From Aliidongia dinghuensis (GTDB taxonomy: Bacteria; Pseudomonadota; Alphaproteobacteria; ATCC43930; CGMCC-115725), in assembly GCF_014643535.1 (NCBI RefSeq), contig NZ_BMJQ01000005.1:186001-250000 (forward strand): a stretch of 64,000 bases of DNA. Direction: 5' to 3'. Position numbers and translations under genes: made by a program. The notes under the pieces are model-generated. The model was not told where the DNA came from. It saw only the letters and a list, made by a program, of their open reading frames with translations, and searched no databases. Shown in pieces: positions 1-9,037 of the stretch; position 1 is the stretch's first letter, and every line of letters begins with the position of its first letter.

Positions 1-375
1 GAGTGTCGCGGTCAAGGCCAGGTCGTGCCCGACGATGAGCGTGCCTTCCTCGACATAGTCACAGCTGTGCAGGACGAAGCCACGTGCCGTCTCGACCGGT
101 CCGCCGAAATGCACCTTGGTCGGCTTCAGCTCCAGCTCGGTATCGACCGACAGATGCTCCATCAGTTCGGGCACGGTCAGGCTGTCGAGCGTCTTGTTGA
201 TCACCAGGCCCATGGCGCCGTCGGGCGTGTGGGCACAGATATAGATGACCGACTTGTGGAAGCGCAGATCGCGCATCTGGGGCATGGCGATCAGCAGCTG
301 TCCCGTAAGATAGCTGCTTGAAGGCCCTTCAGGGCTCGCCGACATGATCGTCGAAGGATTTGCCGTCCGTCCCAT
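1..375 (-). CDS. YqgE/AlgH family protein (C-terminus beyond window edge)
   Basis: Reading the minus strand from an ATG at 375, 125 codons run without a stop to the window edge, so the C-terminal part is missing. The motifs YLTGQLLIAMPQM, DGAMGLVINK and GGPVETARGFVLH are typical of the YqgE/AlgH (DUF179) family, a cytosolic family of about 190 residues with no settled biochemical role. A second in-frame ATG at 345 would leave about ten residues before YLTGQ. Neither start has a convincing Shine-Dalgarno sequence. It diverges from the disulfide reductase gene across about 110 bp, which must hold both promoters. Confidence 0.9.
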   Translation of the reverse strand, partial: MGRTANPSTIMSASPEGPSSSYLTGQLLIAMPQMRDLRFHKSVIYICAHTPDGAMGLVINKTLDSLTVPELMEHLSVDTELELKPTKVHFGGPVETARGFVLHSCDYVEEGTLIVGHDLALTATL

Positions 376-487
376 GGTTCACAGATAGCGCTCGATCGGG
401 GTGGTCGCAAGCGGCAAGGGCCGGTGTTGTCCGGTCGCGACAAGTTGAACCTGGACAGGGACCCTGTTGCGGTACAAGAACGTCACC

Positions 488-2596
488 ATGATTTCGAGGT
501 TCCGGCCGGCGCGGCTCGCCGCACTCATCGCCTTTTTCCTGTCCGTGCTGGGCCTGCCCCTGATCGGCACGGCGCGGGCGGACGACTACGCGTCTGATTG
601 GGCGCATACCGACCAGGGTGCTGCTCGGCTCGTGGTCGCTCCCGGCCAGGACGGGGCACTTCGCCTCGGCCTCGCCTTCAAGCTCGAGCCGCATTGGAAG
701 ATCTACTGGCGCTCGCCTGGCGATGCCGGCCTGCCGCCTTCGGTCGACTGGGCGGGCTCGGAGAATGTCCAGATCGGCGATTTCGCCTGGCCGGTGCCCG
801 AACGGTTCGAGCTCGCCGGGCTCGAGACCTTCGGCTACGAGGGCGAGGTCGTGCTGCCGATCGCGGTGACCGTGCCGCATCCGGGCGAGCCGGTGCATTT
901 CAAGGCCGCGGTCGATTTCCTCACCTGCCGCGAGCTGTGCATCCCGAATGACGTGGCGCTCGATGTCACCGTGCCGGCCGGGCTCGAGGGGCCGGGACCC
1001 TACGGCGATCTCATCGACCGCTACCAGGCCCGGGTGCCGGGCGACGGCAGTGCCGCGGGCCTGACGCTCGAGACGGCCGCGGTCGGCGGCGCCGGCAAGG
1101 CGGCGCGACTCGATCTGACGCTCCGGGCCACGCCGGGGCTGGTCCAGCCCGATGCGATCGTCGAGGGCGCGTCGCCCGTCGTGTTCGGGCGTCCGACCCA
1201 GGCGGCCGGCGGGCTCGAGACGCATCTGGTGCTGCCGGTGCTCGACGGCGCCGACGTGATTGCGAAGCTCGCGGGCAAGCCCTTGACCGTGACTGTGATC
1301 GACCGCGCAGCCCCGGCCGAGGCGCCGCGGGCCGCGACCGTCACGCTGGCCGCAACCCCCTTGGCCGAGACCGGTCCGGCGCTGGGCGGCCTTGCCCTCA
1401 CGCTGGCGATTGCCGTGCTCGGCGGCTTCATCCTCAATTTCATGCCCTGCGTCCTGCCAGTGCTGGCGATCAAGTTCCTGGCGCTGATCAACGAGGCAGG
1501 GCAGGGCCGCCGGCGCCTGCGGGCGGGCTTCCTTGCGACGGCGGCCGGCATCCTCGCCTCGTTCCTGGTCATGGCGGCAGCACTCGCGGCGGCCAAGTCG
1601 GCCGGCCTGTCGGTCGGCTGGGGCGTGCAGTTCCAGGAACCGGTGTTCCTCGCGGCCCTGGCGGCACTCGTGACGCTGTTCGCCTGCAACCTCATGGGCT
1701 GGTTCAAGATTGGCCTGCCCTGGTGGCTCGCTGGCCGCCTGCAGGCCGGCGGCGGCTCTCTCGCCGGCAGCTTCCTCGCCGGCGCCTTCGCGACCCTGCT
1801 CGCCACCCCCTGCTCGGCGCCGTTCCTCGGCACAGCGGTGGGATTCGCACTCGCCGGCGGGCCCGGCGATATCTTCCTCGTCTTCACTTGCCTCGGCATC
1901 GGCTTGGCGCTGCCCTATCTCGTGGTCGCGGCCGTGCCGGCGCTCGCTCGCCTGCTGCCGCGGCCGGGCTATTGGATGCTGACCCTGCGCCGGCTGCTCG
2001 GGCTGCTGCTCGCCGGCACGGCGTTCTGGCTCGTGTGGGTGCTGGGCGAGCAGGCCGGCTCGGCCGCGGCCGGCGTGGTGGCACTGCTTGGCGTCGCCGC
2101 TGCCGCCGCTCTGGCGCTTCGGCATCGCTATCCGCGCCTCGGCCGTACCTCGGCGGCACTCACGGCCGTGCTGCTCCTCGGTATGCTGGTGCCGCCGGCG
2201 GTGCTTGGCCGGGGCGTCGAGGCGGCGGCTCCGGCTGCCGGCTGGGCCCGGTTCGATCCGGCCGCGATCGCGCCGGCCGTCGCCAAGGGACAGGTCGTGT
2301 TCGTCGACGTGACGGCGAGCTGGTGTCTCACCTGCCAGGTGAACGAGCGCCTAGTGCTCGACAAGCCGGCCGTGAAGGCGCAACTGAGCTCGAGCGGCAC
2401 CGTCGCCATGCGTGCCGACTGGACCCGGCCCGACCCGGCGATCGCGGCCTTCCTCAAGCGCTACGGCCGCTACGGCATCCCGTTCAACGTCGTCTATGGC
2501 CCGGGGGCGCCGGACGGTCTGCCGCTCTCGGAGGTGCTGACGACTGACGCGGTCGAGGCAGCCCTCGCCAAGGCCAAGGGTGCCGCCCGTTCCTGA
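488..2596 (+). CDS. ScsB/DsbD-type protein-disulfide reductase
   Basis: Inner-membrane thiol:disulfide interchange protein that carries electrons from cytoplasmic thioredoxin to the periplasm. About 702 residues: a signal peptide ending near ARA-DD, a periplasmic N-terminal domain with a Cys pair (CRELCIP), a DsbD/CcdA-like membrane core with Cys321 (NFMPCVLPV) and Cys442 (ATPCSAPF), and a C-terminal thioredoxin domain with Cys613 in SWCLTCQ. The three redox Cys pairs expected of the family are all present. A TTG start 21 bp upstream is possible, but the ATG at 488 gives a cleaner signal peptide. The peroxiredoxin gene follows after 70 bp. ScsB proteins of the family reduce periplasmic thiol-redox partners; the actual partner here is unknown. 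Confidence 0.88.
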   Translation: MISRFRPARLAALIAFFLSVLGLPLIGTARADDYASDWAHTDQGAARLVVAPGQDGALRLGLAFKLEPHWKIYWRSPGDAGLPPSVDWAGSENVQIGDFAWPVPERFELAGLETFGYEGEVVLPIAVTVPHPGEPVHFKAAVDFLTCRELCIPNDVALDVTVPAGLEGPGPYGDLIDRYQARVPGDGSAAGLTLETAAVGGAGKAARLDLTLRATPGLVQPDAIVEGASPVVFGRPTQAAGGLETHLVLPVLDGADVIAKLAGKPLTVTVIDRAAPAEAPRAATVTLAATPLAETGPALGGLALTLAIAVLGGFILNFMPCVLPVLAIKFLALINEAGQGRRRLRAGFLATAAGILASFLVMAAALAAAKSAGLSVGWGVQFQEPVFLAALAALVTLFACNLMGWFKIGLPWWLAGRLQAGGGSLAGSFLAGAFATLLATPCSAPFLGTAVGFALAGGPGDIFLVFTCLGIGLALPYLVVAAVPALARLLPRPGYWMLTLRRLLGLLLAGTAFWLVWVLGEQAGSAAAGVVALLGVAAAAALALRHRYPRLGRTSAALTAVLLLGMLVPPAVLGRGVEAAAPAAGWARFDPAAIAPAVAKGQVVFVDVTASWCLTCQVNERLVLDKPAVKAQLSSSGTVAMRADWTRPDPAIAAFLKRYGRYGIPFNVVYGPGAPDGLPLSEVLTTDAVEAALAKAKGAARS

Positions 2597-2666
2597 GGCG
2601 CGTGATTTTGTAAAAAGCTGCGGTTAAGGTCGCTGCCAGTTTCCTCTCCAGCGAAAAGGACGAGCC

Positions 2667-3149
2667 ATGACGATCAAGGTCGGTGAGAAGATTCCCTCGG
2701 TGAAGCTCAAGCACATGACCGTCGACGGGCCGAAGGATGTGCTGTCGGACGAGCTGTTCGCCGGCAAGAAGGCCGTGCTGTTCGCGCTGCCTGGCGCCTT
2801 CACGCCGACCTGCTCGGCCAAGCACGTGCCGGGCTTCGTGCACAATTTCGACGCGCTCAAGACCAAGGGCGTCGATCTCATCGCCTGCCTCTCGGTCAAC
2901 GACGTTTTCGTCATGGGCGCCTGGGGCAAGGACCAGAAGGCCGAGGACAAGGTCCTGATGCTGGCCGACGGCAATGCCGACTTCACCAAGGCGGTCGGGC
3001 TCAATGCCGACTATTCCGGCTATGGCATGGGCACGCGCTCGCAGCGCTATGCCATGGTGCTGGACGACGGCGTGGTGCAGGCGCTCAACGTCGAGAAGCC
3101 GGGCGCCTTCGAAGTGTCGAACGCCGAGACGATCCTCGAGGCGCTTTGA
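2667..3149 (+). CDS. Type 5 (Prx5-like) peroxiredoxin
   Basis: 160-residue thiol peroxidase that reduces hydrogen peroxide and organic hydroperoxides. The peroxidatic cysteine lies in PGAFTPTCSAKHVPGF, the Prx5 signature, and the GTRSQRYAMVLDDGVV segment is also typical. There is no signal peptide, so the protein is cytosolic. AAAGGA lies 8 nt before the ATG. It follows the disulfide reductase gene on the same strand and may share its transcript. The product is complete and of normal length. A perfect hairpin follows the stop and separates it from rnhA, which converges on it. Confidence 0.92.
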   Translation: MTIKVGEKIPSVKLKHMTVDGPKDVLSDELFAGKKAVLFALPGAFTPTCSAKHVPGFVHNFDALKTKGVDLIACLSVNDVFVMGAWGKDQKAEDKVLMLADGNADFTKAVGLNADYSGYGMGTRSQRYAMVLDDGVVQALNVEKPGAFEVSNAETILEAL

Positions 3150-3166
3150 TCTAGGCGGCTCCGCAA

Positions 3167-3201
3167 CCCTCACCCTCCCGCGTGCCGCGGGAGGGTGAGG
3201 G
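3167..3201. repeat. 15-bp inverted repeat between convergent genes (terminator-like)
   Basis: CCCTCACCCTCCCGC (3167-3181) is perfectly repeated in inverse orientation at 3187-3201, with a 5-nt loop. It sits in the 70-bp gap between the ends of the peroxiredoxin gene and rnhA. A bidirectional transcription-stop role is likely, although no T-run follows. The CCCTCAC...GTGAGGG ends match the element at 60295-60352, so it may be a dispersed intergenic repeat used as a terminator. Confidence 0.75.
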
Positions 3202-3219
3202 CGCTTCAAGCAAACGAGA

Positions 3220-3708
3220 TCAGCCCACCGTCTTTGCCGCTGCCTCGCGGGCCTCGACCACGCCTTGGCGGGCGAGCGCGTCGGCCCGTTCGTTTTCCGG
3301 ATGGCCGGCGTGGCCCTTGACCCAGATCCATTCCATCTGATGGCTCTTCAAGGCCTCTTCGAGCGCCAGCCACAGATCGATGTTCTTGACCGGCTTCTTG
3401 TCGGCGGTCTTCCAGCCGTTGCGCTTCCAGCCGTGGATGAAGCGCGTGATGCCGTCCTTGAGGTACTGGCTGTCGGTGTGCAGCCGGACCAGCGCCGGCC
3501 GCTTCAGCGCCCGGAGCGCCTCGATCGCCGCGGTCATTTCCATGCGGTTGTTGGTCGTCGGCATCTCGCCGCCGTGCAGTTCCTTCTCGACCGTGCCGTA
3601 GCGCAGGATGGCGCCCCAGCCGCCGGGGCCGGGATTGCCGCTGCAGGCACCGTCCGTGAAGATGTCGACGGTGGGCCGTTCCTGATCAGAGTCCATAATC
3701 TTCCGCAT
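3220..3708 (-). CDS. rnhA: Ribonuclease HI
   Basis: 162-residue endonuclease that degrades the RNA strand of RNA:DNA hybrids. The catalytic set is visible: Asp19 ([16 protein letters not shown]), Glu57 ([14 protein letters not shown]), Asp79 (LHTDSQYL) and Asp143 with His133 ([16 protein letters not shown]). Length is normal. The ATG at 3708 overlaps the end of thrB by 23 bp; a second ATG at 3696 would still overlap by 11 bp. thrB and rnhA are therefore transcriptionally and probably translationally linked, an arrangement common in alphaproteobacteria. Confidence 0.96.
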   Translation of the reverse strand: MRKIMDSDQERPTVDIFTDGACSGNPGPGGWGAILRYGTVEKELHGGEMPTTNNRMEMTAAIEALRALKRPALVRLHTDSQYLKDGITRFIHGWKRNGWKTADKKPVKNIDLWLALEEALKSHQMEWIWVKGHAGHPENERADALARQGVVEAREAAAKTVG

Positions 3709-4645
3709 GCCTGACGGTTCGGTGGAACCGGAGTTTCTGGAGATATTCGCGCGGATCCTTGGGGCGGACGAGCGCGCCCGGCTGCTGGTTCAGCCAGTCG
3801 TAGAGCCGGGTCAAAAGGAAGCGAAGCGCGCTGCCGCGGGCGAGGATCGGCAGCGCCCGGCGCTCGGCCTCGCTCAACGGGCGGCGCGCCTGGTAGGCCT
3901 GGACGAGGGCCGTCGCCTTCACTGGATTGAAGCGCGCCTCGTCATCGAAGCACCAGGCGTTGAGGCAGATCGCCAGGTCGTAGGCCAGCGCCTCGGTGCA
4001 GGCGAAATAGAAATCGATGACGCCCGAGACCGCCTCGTCGCGGAAGAACACATTGTCCGGGAACAGGTCGGCATGGCAGACGCCGGTCGGCAGGTCCCGC
4101 GGCCAGGCTGCTTCCAGTGCTGCGAGCTCGGTCGCCAGCTCTCGAGCCAAGCCCGGGGCGACCTCGTCCGCCCGAGCCCGTGTCGCGTCGACCAGCCGGT
4201 GCCAGCCGGGCAGCGACAGGTCGTTCGCGCGCCGCATCGGGAAATCGGCGCCGGCCAGGTGGAAGCGGGCGAGCGCGTCGCCGACGCCCGCGCAATGGAA
4301 CGGCTCGACCGTGCGCGGCCAGAGCCCCTCGAGGAAGCTGATAAGCACCGCCGGCCGGCCGCACAGCCGCCGGAGCACGCCGCCGTCGCGCGCCTTGATC
4401 GGCGTCGGGCAGCTAAAGCCGCGCGCGGCCAGATGCTCCATGAGGCCGAGGAAGAACGGCAGATCCGCCTCCTTCACCCGCTTCTCGTAGAGCGTCAGGA
4501 TGAAGCTCGCCCGTTCGGTCTGGATCAGGTAGTTGGAGTTCTCGACACCCTCGGCGATGCCCTTGCAGGCGAGCACCGCGCCCAGATCGTAGTCGGCGAC
4601 GAAGCGGGTCAGTTCTCCGTCGGAGACATCGGTGTAAACGGCCAT
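3686..4645 (-). CDS. thrB: Homoserine kinase, choline-kinase-fold type
   Basis: 319-residue enzyme that phosphorylates L-homoserine in threonine synthesis. It starts [20 protein letters not shown] and carries the aminoglycoside-phosphotransferase-like motifs [14 protein letters not shown] (catalytic Asp/Asn) and GVIDFYFAC (metal-binding Asp), so it is the alphaproteobacterial APH-fold enzyme rather than the GHMP type. The ATG at 4645 gives the usual family length. Open frame continues upstream but looks non-coding. rnhA overlaps its 3' end. Confidence 0.94.
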   Translation of the reverse strand: MAVYTDVSDGELTRFVADYDLGAVLACKGIAEGVENSNYLIQTERASFILTLYEKRVKEADLPFFLGLMEHLAARGFSCPTPIKARDGGVLRRLCGRPAVLISFLEGLWPRTVEPFHCAGVGDALARFHLAGADFPMRRANDLSLPGWHRLVDATRARADEVAPGLARELATELAALEAAWPRDLPTGVCHADLFPDNVFFRDEAVSGVIDFYFACTEALAYDLAICLNAWCFDDEARFNPVKATALVQAYQARRPLSEAERRALPILARGSALRFLLTRLYDWLNQQPGALVRPKDPREYLQKLRFHRTVRHAEDYGL

Positions 4646-4933
4646 CGTGCGCGGCGAACTCCTAAGGGCTGGCGCTGGAAGGGCGACGCGGCCGGACGGC
4701 GGTCCGGCGACGTCGCATCGGGGCGACAACCCATTGAACGGTATCGGGGGGCGGGCAAACAAGTGCCAACTGGCGGGGGCACGCACGCGTCGCCCAGAGT
4801 ACCGGTGGGGGTGCCGGTGGGTGGGCTTGTGCGGACCGGCGCGGCCCCCTACAATCCGGCCCGCTTTTCCATGGTGTGTCTCGCACCGACCGGCCGGCTC
4901 GTCTCGAACGGCCCAACGCGATCTAGGTCCTTC

Positions 4934-5488
4934 ATGCCCGTTCCGTCTTCCTTCCGCCGCACGCTCCGGCGTCGCATGGCGCCCCTCGCGCTGATCCTCG
5001 CCGCGGGCAGCACGATCGCCGGCTGCAGCTGGTTCAAAGGCGACTACGCCGACGCCAAATGCCCAGTCGTCGCCATTCCCGACGATCTGGCGCACGTGTC
5101 GCATTTCCAGGGCCAGGGCACCGACTTCGCCAATCTGGCGGTTTCCGCGCGGCTCAGCGACCTCAAGGGCGGCTGCACCTTCGACAAGGACGGCGTCACT
5201 GTCGACATGACCGTCTCGCTCGTGGCCCAGGCCGGGCCGGCGATGACGGATCGCAACGCCGACTTCGCCTATTTCGTGGCGATCCTCGATCCGAACGGTG
5301 CGATCCTCGCGAAGAAGGTGTTCCCCGCGCCGATCGACTTCCCGACGGGCCAGCAGCGCCGCGGCTCGGTCGAATCGATCACCCAGCGCATCCCGCTCGC
5401 GGACTTTCACAAGGCGGGCAATTACCGGGTCGAGGTCGGCTTCCAGCTGAGCCAGGAAGAGCTCAACTACAACCGCGGCGGCCACTGA
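4934..5488 (+). CDS. Predicted lipoprotein of unknown function
   Basis: 184 residues. A basic N-terminus and hydrophobic stretch end in a lipobox (STIAGC, Cys33), so the protein should be lipidated and exported. The mature part is globular and mixed in composition, with two further cysteines, and ends NRGGH. I do not recognise the family. It diverges from thrB across about 290 bp and converges on the antiporter gene, whose stop is 20 bp away; a CCGGGCCCGG palindrome lies in that gap. Codon usage and GC match the neighbours. Confidence 0.8.
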   Translation: MPVPSSFRRTLRRRMAPLALILAAGSTIAGCSWFKGDYADAKCPVVAIPDDLAHVSHFQGQGTDFANLAVSARLSDLKGGCTFDKDGVTVDMTVSLVAQAGPAMTDRNADFAYFVAILDPNGAILAKKVFPAPIDFPTGQQRRGSVESITQRIPLADFHKAGNYRVEVGFQLSQEELNYNRGGH

Positions 5489-5508
5489 GCCCATTTAGCC
5501 GGGCCCGG

Positions 5509-7335
5509 TTAGCTGCTGTGGGGGCCGCCCGCCCCCGCGGCGGCGCGGCGCCGTCTCACCACGCGCCGGGCGCCGCCGGCCAGCCGCTTCAGGCGCCGCC
5601 GGATGCTGACGCTGTCGAGCGGGTCGCGCTCCGGCTCCAGCACGACGCCGATCTCCGTGATGCGGTCGTCGTCGAGCGCGCGCACAATCAGGTCGACCAG
5701 GCCCAGATGGATCCGGTCGCCGATCACCGGGCGGCGGCCGATGCGCTGGCGTAGGAACACACCGACCGTCTTGGCACGGTCGCTGAGCGTCGCCGGCAGA
5801 CCATAGAGATCGACGACCGTCGCCATGGGCACGTTCGGGTCGAGCACGAAGTCGCCAAGCGCCGTCTCGGCGAGCGGTCCGCGCCGTTCGGCGAATAGCT
5901 TGTCCAGCATCTCCAGCGTCTCGGGCGGCGTCAGCGCCAGCACCACGTCATTCGGCTGCAGCCGGTCGAGCTGGGCCCGGTTCATCACCACGCCGTCGCG
6001 CAGCACCGCGATGATGCGCGTGCGCCGGGGCAGCGGCAGCTGCTCGAACGAACGGTCGAGCGCAGGGGCTCCAGCCGGCACGCGATAGGCCGAGATCTCG
6101 CGCGATCCGGCAGCTGCGATCTCCAGGTCGAGCCGGTGGCCATGCCGCTTGTCGCTCGGCATTTCGAGCCGAAGCCAGCGCGCGGCCGGCGCCACGGTCC
6201 AGCCCTGCAGCACGAGCGAGGCGAGCACGACCAGGAAGGCGACGTGGAAATAGACCTCGGAATGTGGCAGGCGCGCCAGCGTCGGGATCATGGCGAGGAA
6301 GATCGGCACGGCGCCGCGCAGGCCGACCCAGGCGATGAACAGGCGCTCCTGCACCGTGAAGCGGAACGGCGTGAGGCAGATCCAGACCGCGAGCGGCCGG
6401 GCGGCGAGGATCACGACCAGCGCCACGCCGAGGGCGGCCGGCGCCTGGGGCAGCAGGCGGTGCGGCGTCACCAGCAGACCCAGCATGATGAACAGCACGA
6501 GCTGGCTCAGCCATGCCATGCCCTCATGGAAGCGCAGGATGGTCTGGCTCGATTTCAAGCGGCTGTTGCCGGCGATGAGCCCGGCCAGATAGACGGCAAG
6601 GAAGCCCGAGCCGTCGATGAGCTGGGTCCCGGCGAACAGGCAGAGGGCGGCCGCCATGGCGAGGATCGGCTGCAGCCCGCCGGCGAGCGTCAGCCGGTTG
6701 ACGAGCTGCACCAGCAGCATGCCGCCGCCGACACCGATCGCGGCCCCCAGCAGCGCCTCGCGCGCGAGATAGTACAAGAGCTCGGCGAAGGACTGGTCGC
6801 CATGGCCTGACGCCAGCGTGACGAGCGTCGTCGTCAGGAACACGGCGAACGGATCGTTGAAGCCGGCCTCGGTCTCGAGCGTGGCGGCGACGCGCTCGTT
6901 GATGTCGCGGCCGCGCTGGTGCAGCAGCAGGAACACGGCCGCCGCGTCGGTCGAGGACACGATCGCGCCGATCAGCAAGCCCTGGAGCCAGCCCAGCTGC
7001 AGCAGGAACACGGCGGCGGCCCCGGCGACCGTCGCGGTGACCGCGACGCCGACGCTCGCCAGCACGACGGATGGTCCGAGCGCCAGCCGGAACACCCGCC
7101 GGCGCGTATGCAGGCCGCCGTCGAACAGGATGAGCGCCAGCGCGGCGCTGCCGATCAGATAGGCGGTGCTGGTCGAGGCGAAATGCAGGCCGAGGCCGTC
7201 GTCACCCGCGACCATGCCCAGCCCCAGGAAGGCCAGCAGCAACGGGGCGCCCACGCGGGTCGACAGCATGCCGGCGACGATGCCCGCCAGCAGCAGCAGC
7301 GAACCGATGAACACGAGCTCGTGCGCCTGCTCCAT
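5509..7335 (-). CDS. cvrA: K+/H+ antiporter, NhaP2/CvrA type
   Basis: 608-residue cation:proton antiporter. The first ~385 residues form a CPA1-type membrane domain with about a dozen hydrophobic segments, including the SSTDAAAVFLLL and TEAGFNDPFAVFLTT ion-path motifs. A TrkA-C (RCK_C) domain follows (about 395-475), then a CorC/HlyC-type domain near the C-terminus, the domain order of NhaP2. The ATG at 7335 has GAGGAAG 6 nt upstream; a longer frame to 7398 lacks a ribosome site. Cytosolic domains of this kind usually sense nucleotides or ions. Confidence 0.9.
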   Translation of the reverse strand: MEQAHELVFIGSLLLLAGIVAGMLSTRVGAPLLLAFLGLGMVAGDDGLGLHFASTSTAYLIGSAALALILFDGGLHTRRRVFRLALGPSVVLASVGVAVTATVAGAAAVFLLQLGWLQGLLIGAIVSSTDAAAVFLLLHQRGRDINERVAATLETEAGFNDPFAVFLTTTLVTLASGHGDQSFAELLYYLAREALLGAAIGVGGGMLLVQLVNRLTLAGGLQPILAMAAALCLFAGTQLIDGSGFLAVYLAGLIAGNSRLKSSQTILRFHEGMAWLSQLVLFIMLGLLVTPHRLLPQAPAALGVALVVILAARPLAVWICLTPFRFTVQERLFIAWVGLRGAVPIFLAMIPTLARLPHSEVYFHVAFLVVLASLVLQGWTVAPAARWLRLEMPSDKRHGHRLDLEIAAAGSREISAYRVPAGAPALDRSFEQLPLPRRTRIIAVLRDGVVMNRAQLDRLQPNDVVLALTPPETLEMLDKLFAERRGPLAETALGDFVLDPNVPMATVVDLYGLPATLSDRAKTVGVFLRQRIGRRPVIGDRIHLGLVDLIVRALDDDRITEIGVVLEPERDPLDSVSIRRRLKRLAGGARRVVRRRRAAAGAGGPHSS

Positions 7336-7392
7336 CCCGCTTCCTCGAAATGTCGATGAGGCGATTGTACGAAATCGAATAGGGCAAGAGCG

Positions 7393-7450
7393 TGGCACGG
7401 GCGGGGCAAACTGCGAACGGCCGGTTTCGCAGTTTGCCCCGCCCGTGCCA
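7393..7450. repeat. Perfect 25-bp inverted repeat with 8-nt loop
   Basis: Positions 7393-7417 are exactly complementary to 7426-7450; the loop at 7418-7425 contains CGGCCG. It lies in the 143-bp gap downstream of the cardiolipin synthase gene and upstream of the antiporter gene, both on the minus strand. No T-run follows on either strand, so it is not a textbook intrinsic terminator. It could be an RNA processing or decay-blocking hairpin, or a small palindromic mobile remnant. Confidence 0.85.
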
Positions 7451-7478
7451 AATGGTTTCGTTACTGTGGCGGAAAAAC

Positions 7479-8918
7479 CTACAGATACGGCAGCATGAGC
7501 CGCGCGGCGGCGTCGCGCAGCCGCCAGGGCAGTGGGCGTTTCTGCAGGCGGCGGGCGCTCAGGCGCCGGCGCTGGGCCGCCATCATGAACCGGTCGAGCC
7601 GAGCGACGAGGCCCGCGTCATAGACCTCCATGTTCAGCTCGAAGTTCAGGCGGAAGCTGCGCATGTCCCAGTTCGAGCTGCCGATCAGGCACCAGGCCCC
7701 GTCCACGGTCATGAGCTTGGTGTGTTCGAACGGCGGCGGGCTCAGCCAGATGCGCGCGCCGGTCGCCGCGAGCGGCACGATCTGCGCACGGAAGGCCCAG
7801 TCGACGACTCGGTGGTCGCTGTTGCGCGGTACGATGACGTCGACCCGCACGCCGCGCATCGCCGCAAGGCCGAGCGCCGTCAAGAGCCGGTCGTCGGGCA
7901 GGAAATAGGGCGTCATGATCCGGATCGACCGCTCGGCGCAGCCGATCGCCTGCAGCGCCAGATATTCGATCTTTTCCAGGTCCTGGTCGGGACCGGACGT
8001 GACGACGCGCGCGATCATGGCACCGGCCGGCGCCGGCTCCGGGAACCAGGCGTCGCCGGCGAGCGTCTCGCCGGTCGTGAATACCCAATCCTCGGCAAAG
8101 GCGTCGATCAGCTGGGCCACGACCGGTCCCTCGACGCGGAAATGCATGTCGCGCACGAGCTCGCGCGAAGTCTGTTGGGGATTGTTGCCGACGACCAGGT
8201 TCTCCGCCCCGATGTTGAGCCCGCCGGTGAAGCCCGTCTGCCCGTCGATGCACAGGATCTTCTTGTGCGTGCGCAGGTTGATGAAGGGCATGCGCCAGGG
8301 CAGGTGCGAATGCAGGAAGCGCGCGACCGGCACGCCGGCACGCCTCAAGCGGCTATGGGCGGCGGCCCAGAAATAGCCGCTGCCGTAGCCATCGATCAGC
8401 ACGCGGACCTGGACGCCGCGCTCATGGGCGGCGACGAGGGCCGCGATGATGGCCCGGCCCGCCGCGTCGTCGCGGAAGATGTAGCTCGACAGCGCGACGC
8501 TCATCCGGGCGCCCTCGATCGCCCCGATCATCTGGGGATAGGCGTCGTCGCCGTTCCGGAGCGGCATCACCGTGTTGCCGCCGTCGGCCGGACGGCGGGT
8601 CAGGCGGCGGGCGGTGCGGTCGAGCGGCCCCAGATGGTCGCTGCGCTCGACCTGCGGCACCAATTGGCCATCCGAGGCCCGCCAGGGCCGGCGGGCGCGC
8701 AGCCGGTGGGCACGGCGGGTCACGCGGTTGATGCCGAACACCAGGTAGAGCACGGTGCCAAGGAAGGGCGCGAACCAGGCGACGCCGATCCAGCCGATCG
8801 AGCCGCCGATATCGCGCTTGCGCAGCAGCACATGGAGCGTCACTGCCGCGGCCAGCAGCAGATGCGCCTCGGCGAGCAGGTGCCCGCCGACATGGCTGAG
8901 GAGTTCGAGGACGTACAC
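7479..8918 (-). CDS. cls: Cardiolipin synthase (phospholipase D family)
   Basis: 479-residue membrane enzyme that makes cardiolipin from phosphatidylglycerol. Two hydrophobic segments lie near the N-terminus (about 15-60), followed by two PLD domains with HxK(x)4D motifs: HKKILCIDG in the first half and HTKLMTVDG in the second. GSSN after the second motif is also typical. Length is normal for the ClsA class. It is followed on its own strand by the perfect inverted repeat at 7393-7450. Confidence 0.94.
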   Translation of the reverse strand: MYVLELLSHVGGHLLAEAHLLLAAAVTLHVLLRKRDIGGSIGWIGVAWFAPFLGTVLYLVFGINRVTRRAHRLRARRPWRASDGQLVPQVERSDHLGPLDRTARRLTRRPADGGNTVMPLRNGDDAYPQMIGAIEGARMSVALSSYIFRDDAAGRAIIAALVAAHERGVQVRVLIDGYGSGYFWAAAHSRLRRAGVPVARFLHSHLPWRMPFINLRTHKKILCIDGQTGFTGGLNIGAENLVVGNNPQQTSRELVRDMHFRVEGPVVAQLIDAFAEDWVFTTGETLAGDAWFPEPAPAGAMIARVVTSGPDQDLEKIEYLALQAIGCAERSIRIMTPYFLPDDRLLTALGLAAMRGVRVDVIVPRNSDHRVVDWAFRAQIVPLAATGARIWLSPPPFEHTKLMTVDGAWCLIGSSNWDMRSFRLNFELNMEVYDAGLVARLDRFMMAAQRRRLSARRLQKRPLPWRLRDAAARLMLPYL

Positions 8919-8970
8919 GCCGCCTCCGCAGTGGCCTCGCGATCTCTGCTTCTTATGCCATGATCCGCAA

Positions 8971-9008
8971 AAGAAAACCGCCCCGAGGCTCGCGCCGCGG
9001 GGCGGTTT
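8971..9008 (-). terminator. Rho-independent terminator of the F0 ATP synthase operon
   Basis: The 11-bp arms AAACCGCCCCG (8975-8985) and CGGGGCGGTTT (8998-9008) are perfectly complementary around a 12-nt loop. On the minus strand the stem runs into TTTTCTTTT. It lies about 30 bp after the atpF stop, ahead of the cardiolipin synthase promoter region. Confidence 0.9.
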
Positions 9009-9037
9009 CGATCAGATCCCGAGGATGCCGGGCCGGC

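Noticed and set aside
329..2125. Long open frame on the minus strand opposite the disulfide reductase gene
   Set aside because: Its translation is Arg/Gly/His-rich without domains, and the plus-strand gene is clearly real. It is a high-GC shadow.
7393..7450. Intrinsic terminator for cardiolipin synthase
   Set aside because: The stem is strong but neither side has a T-run, so it is recorded as a repeat instead.
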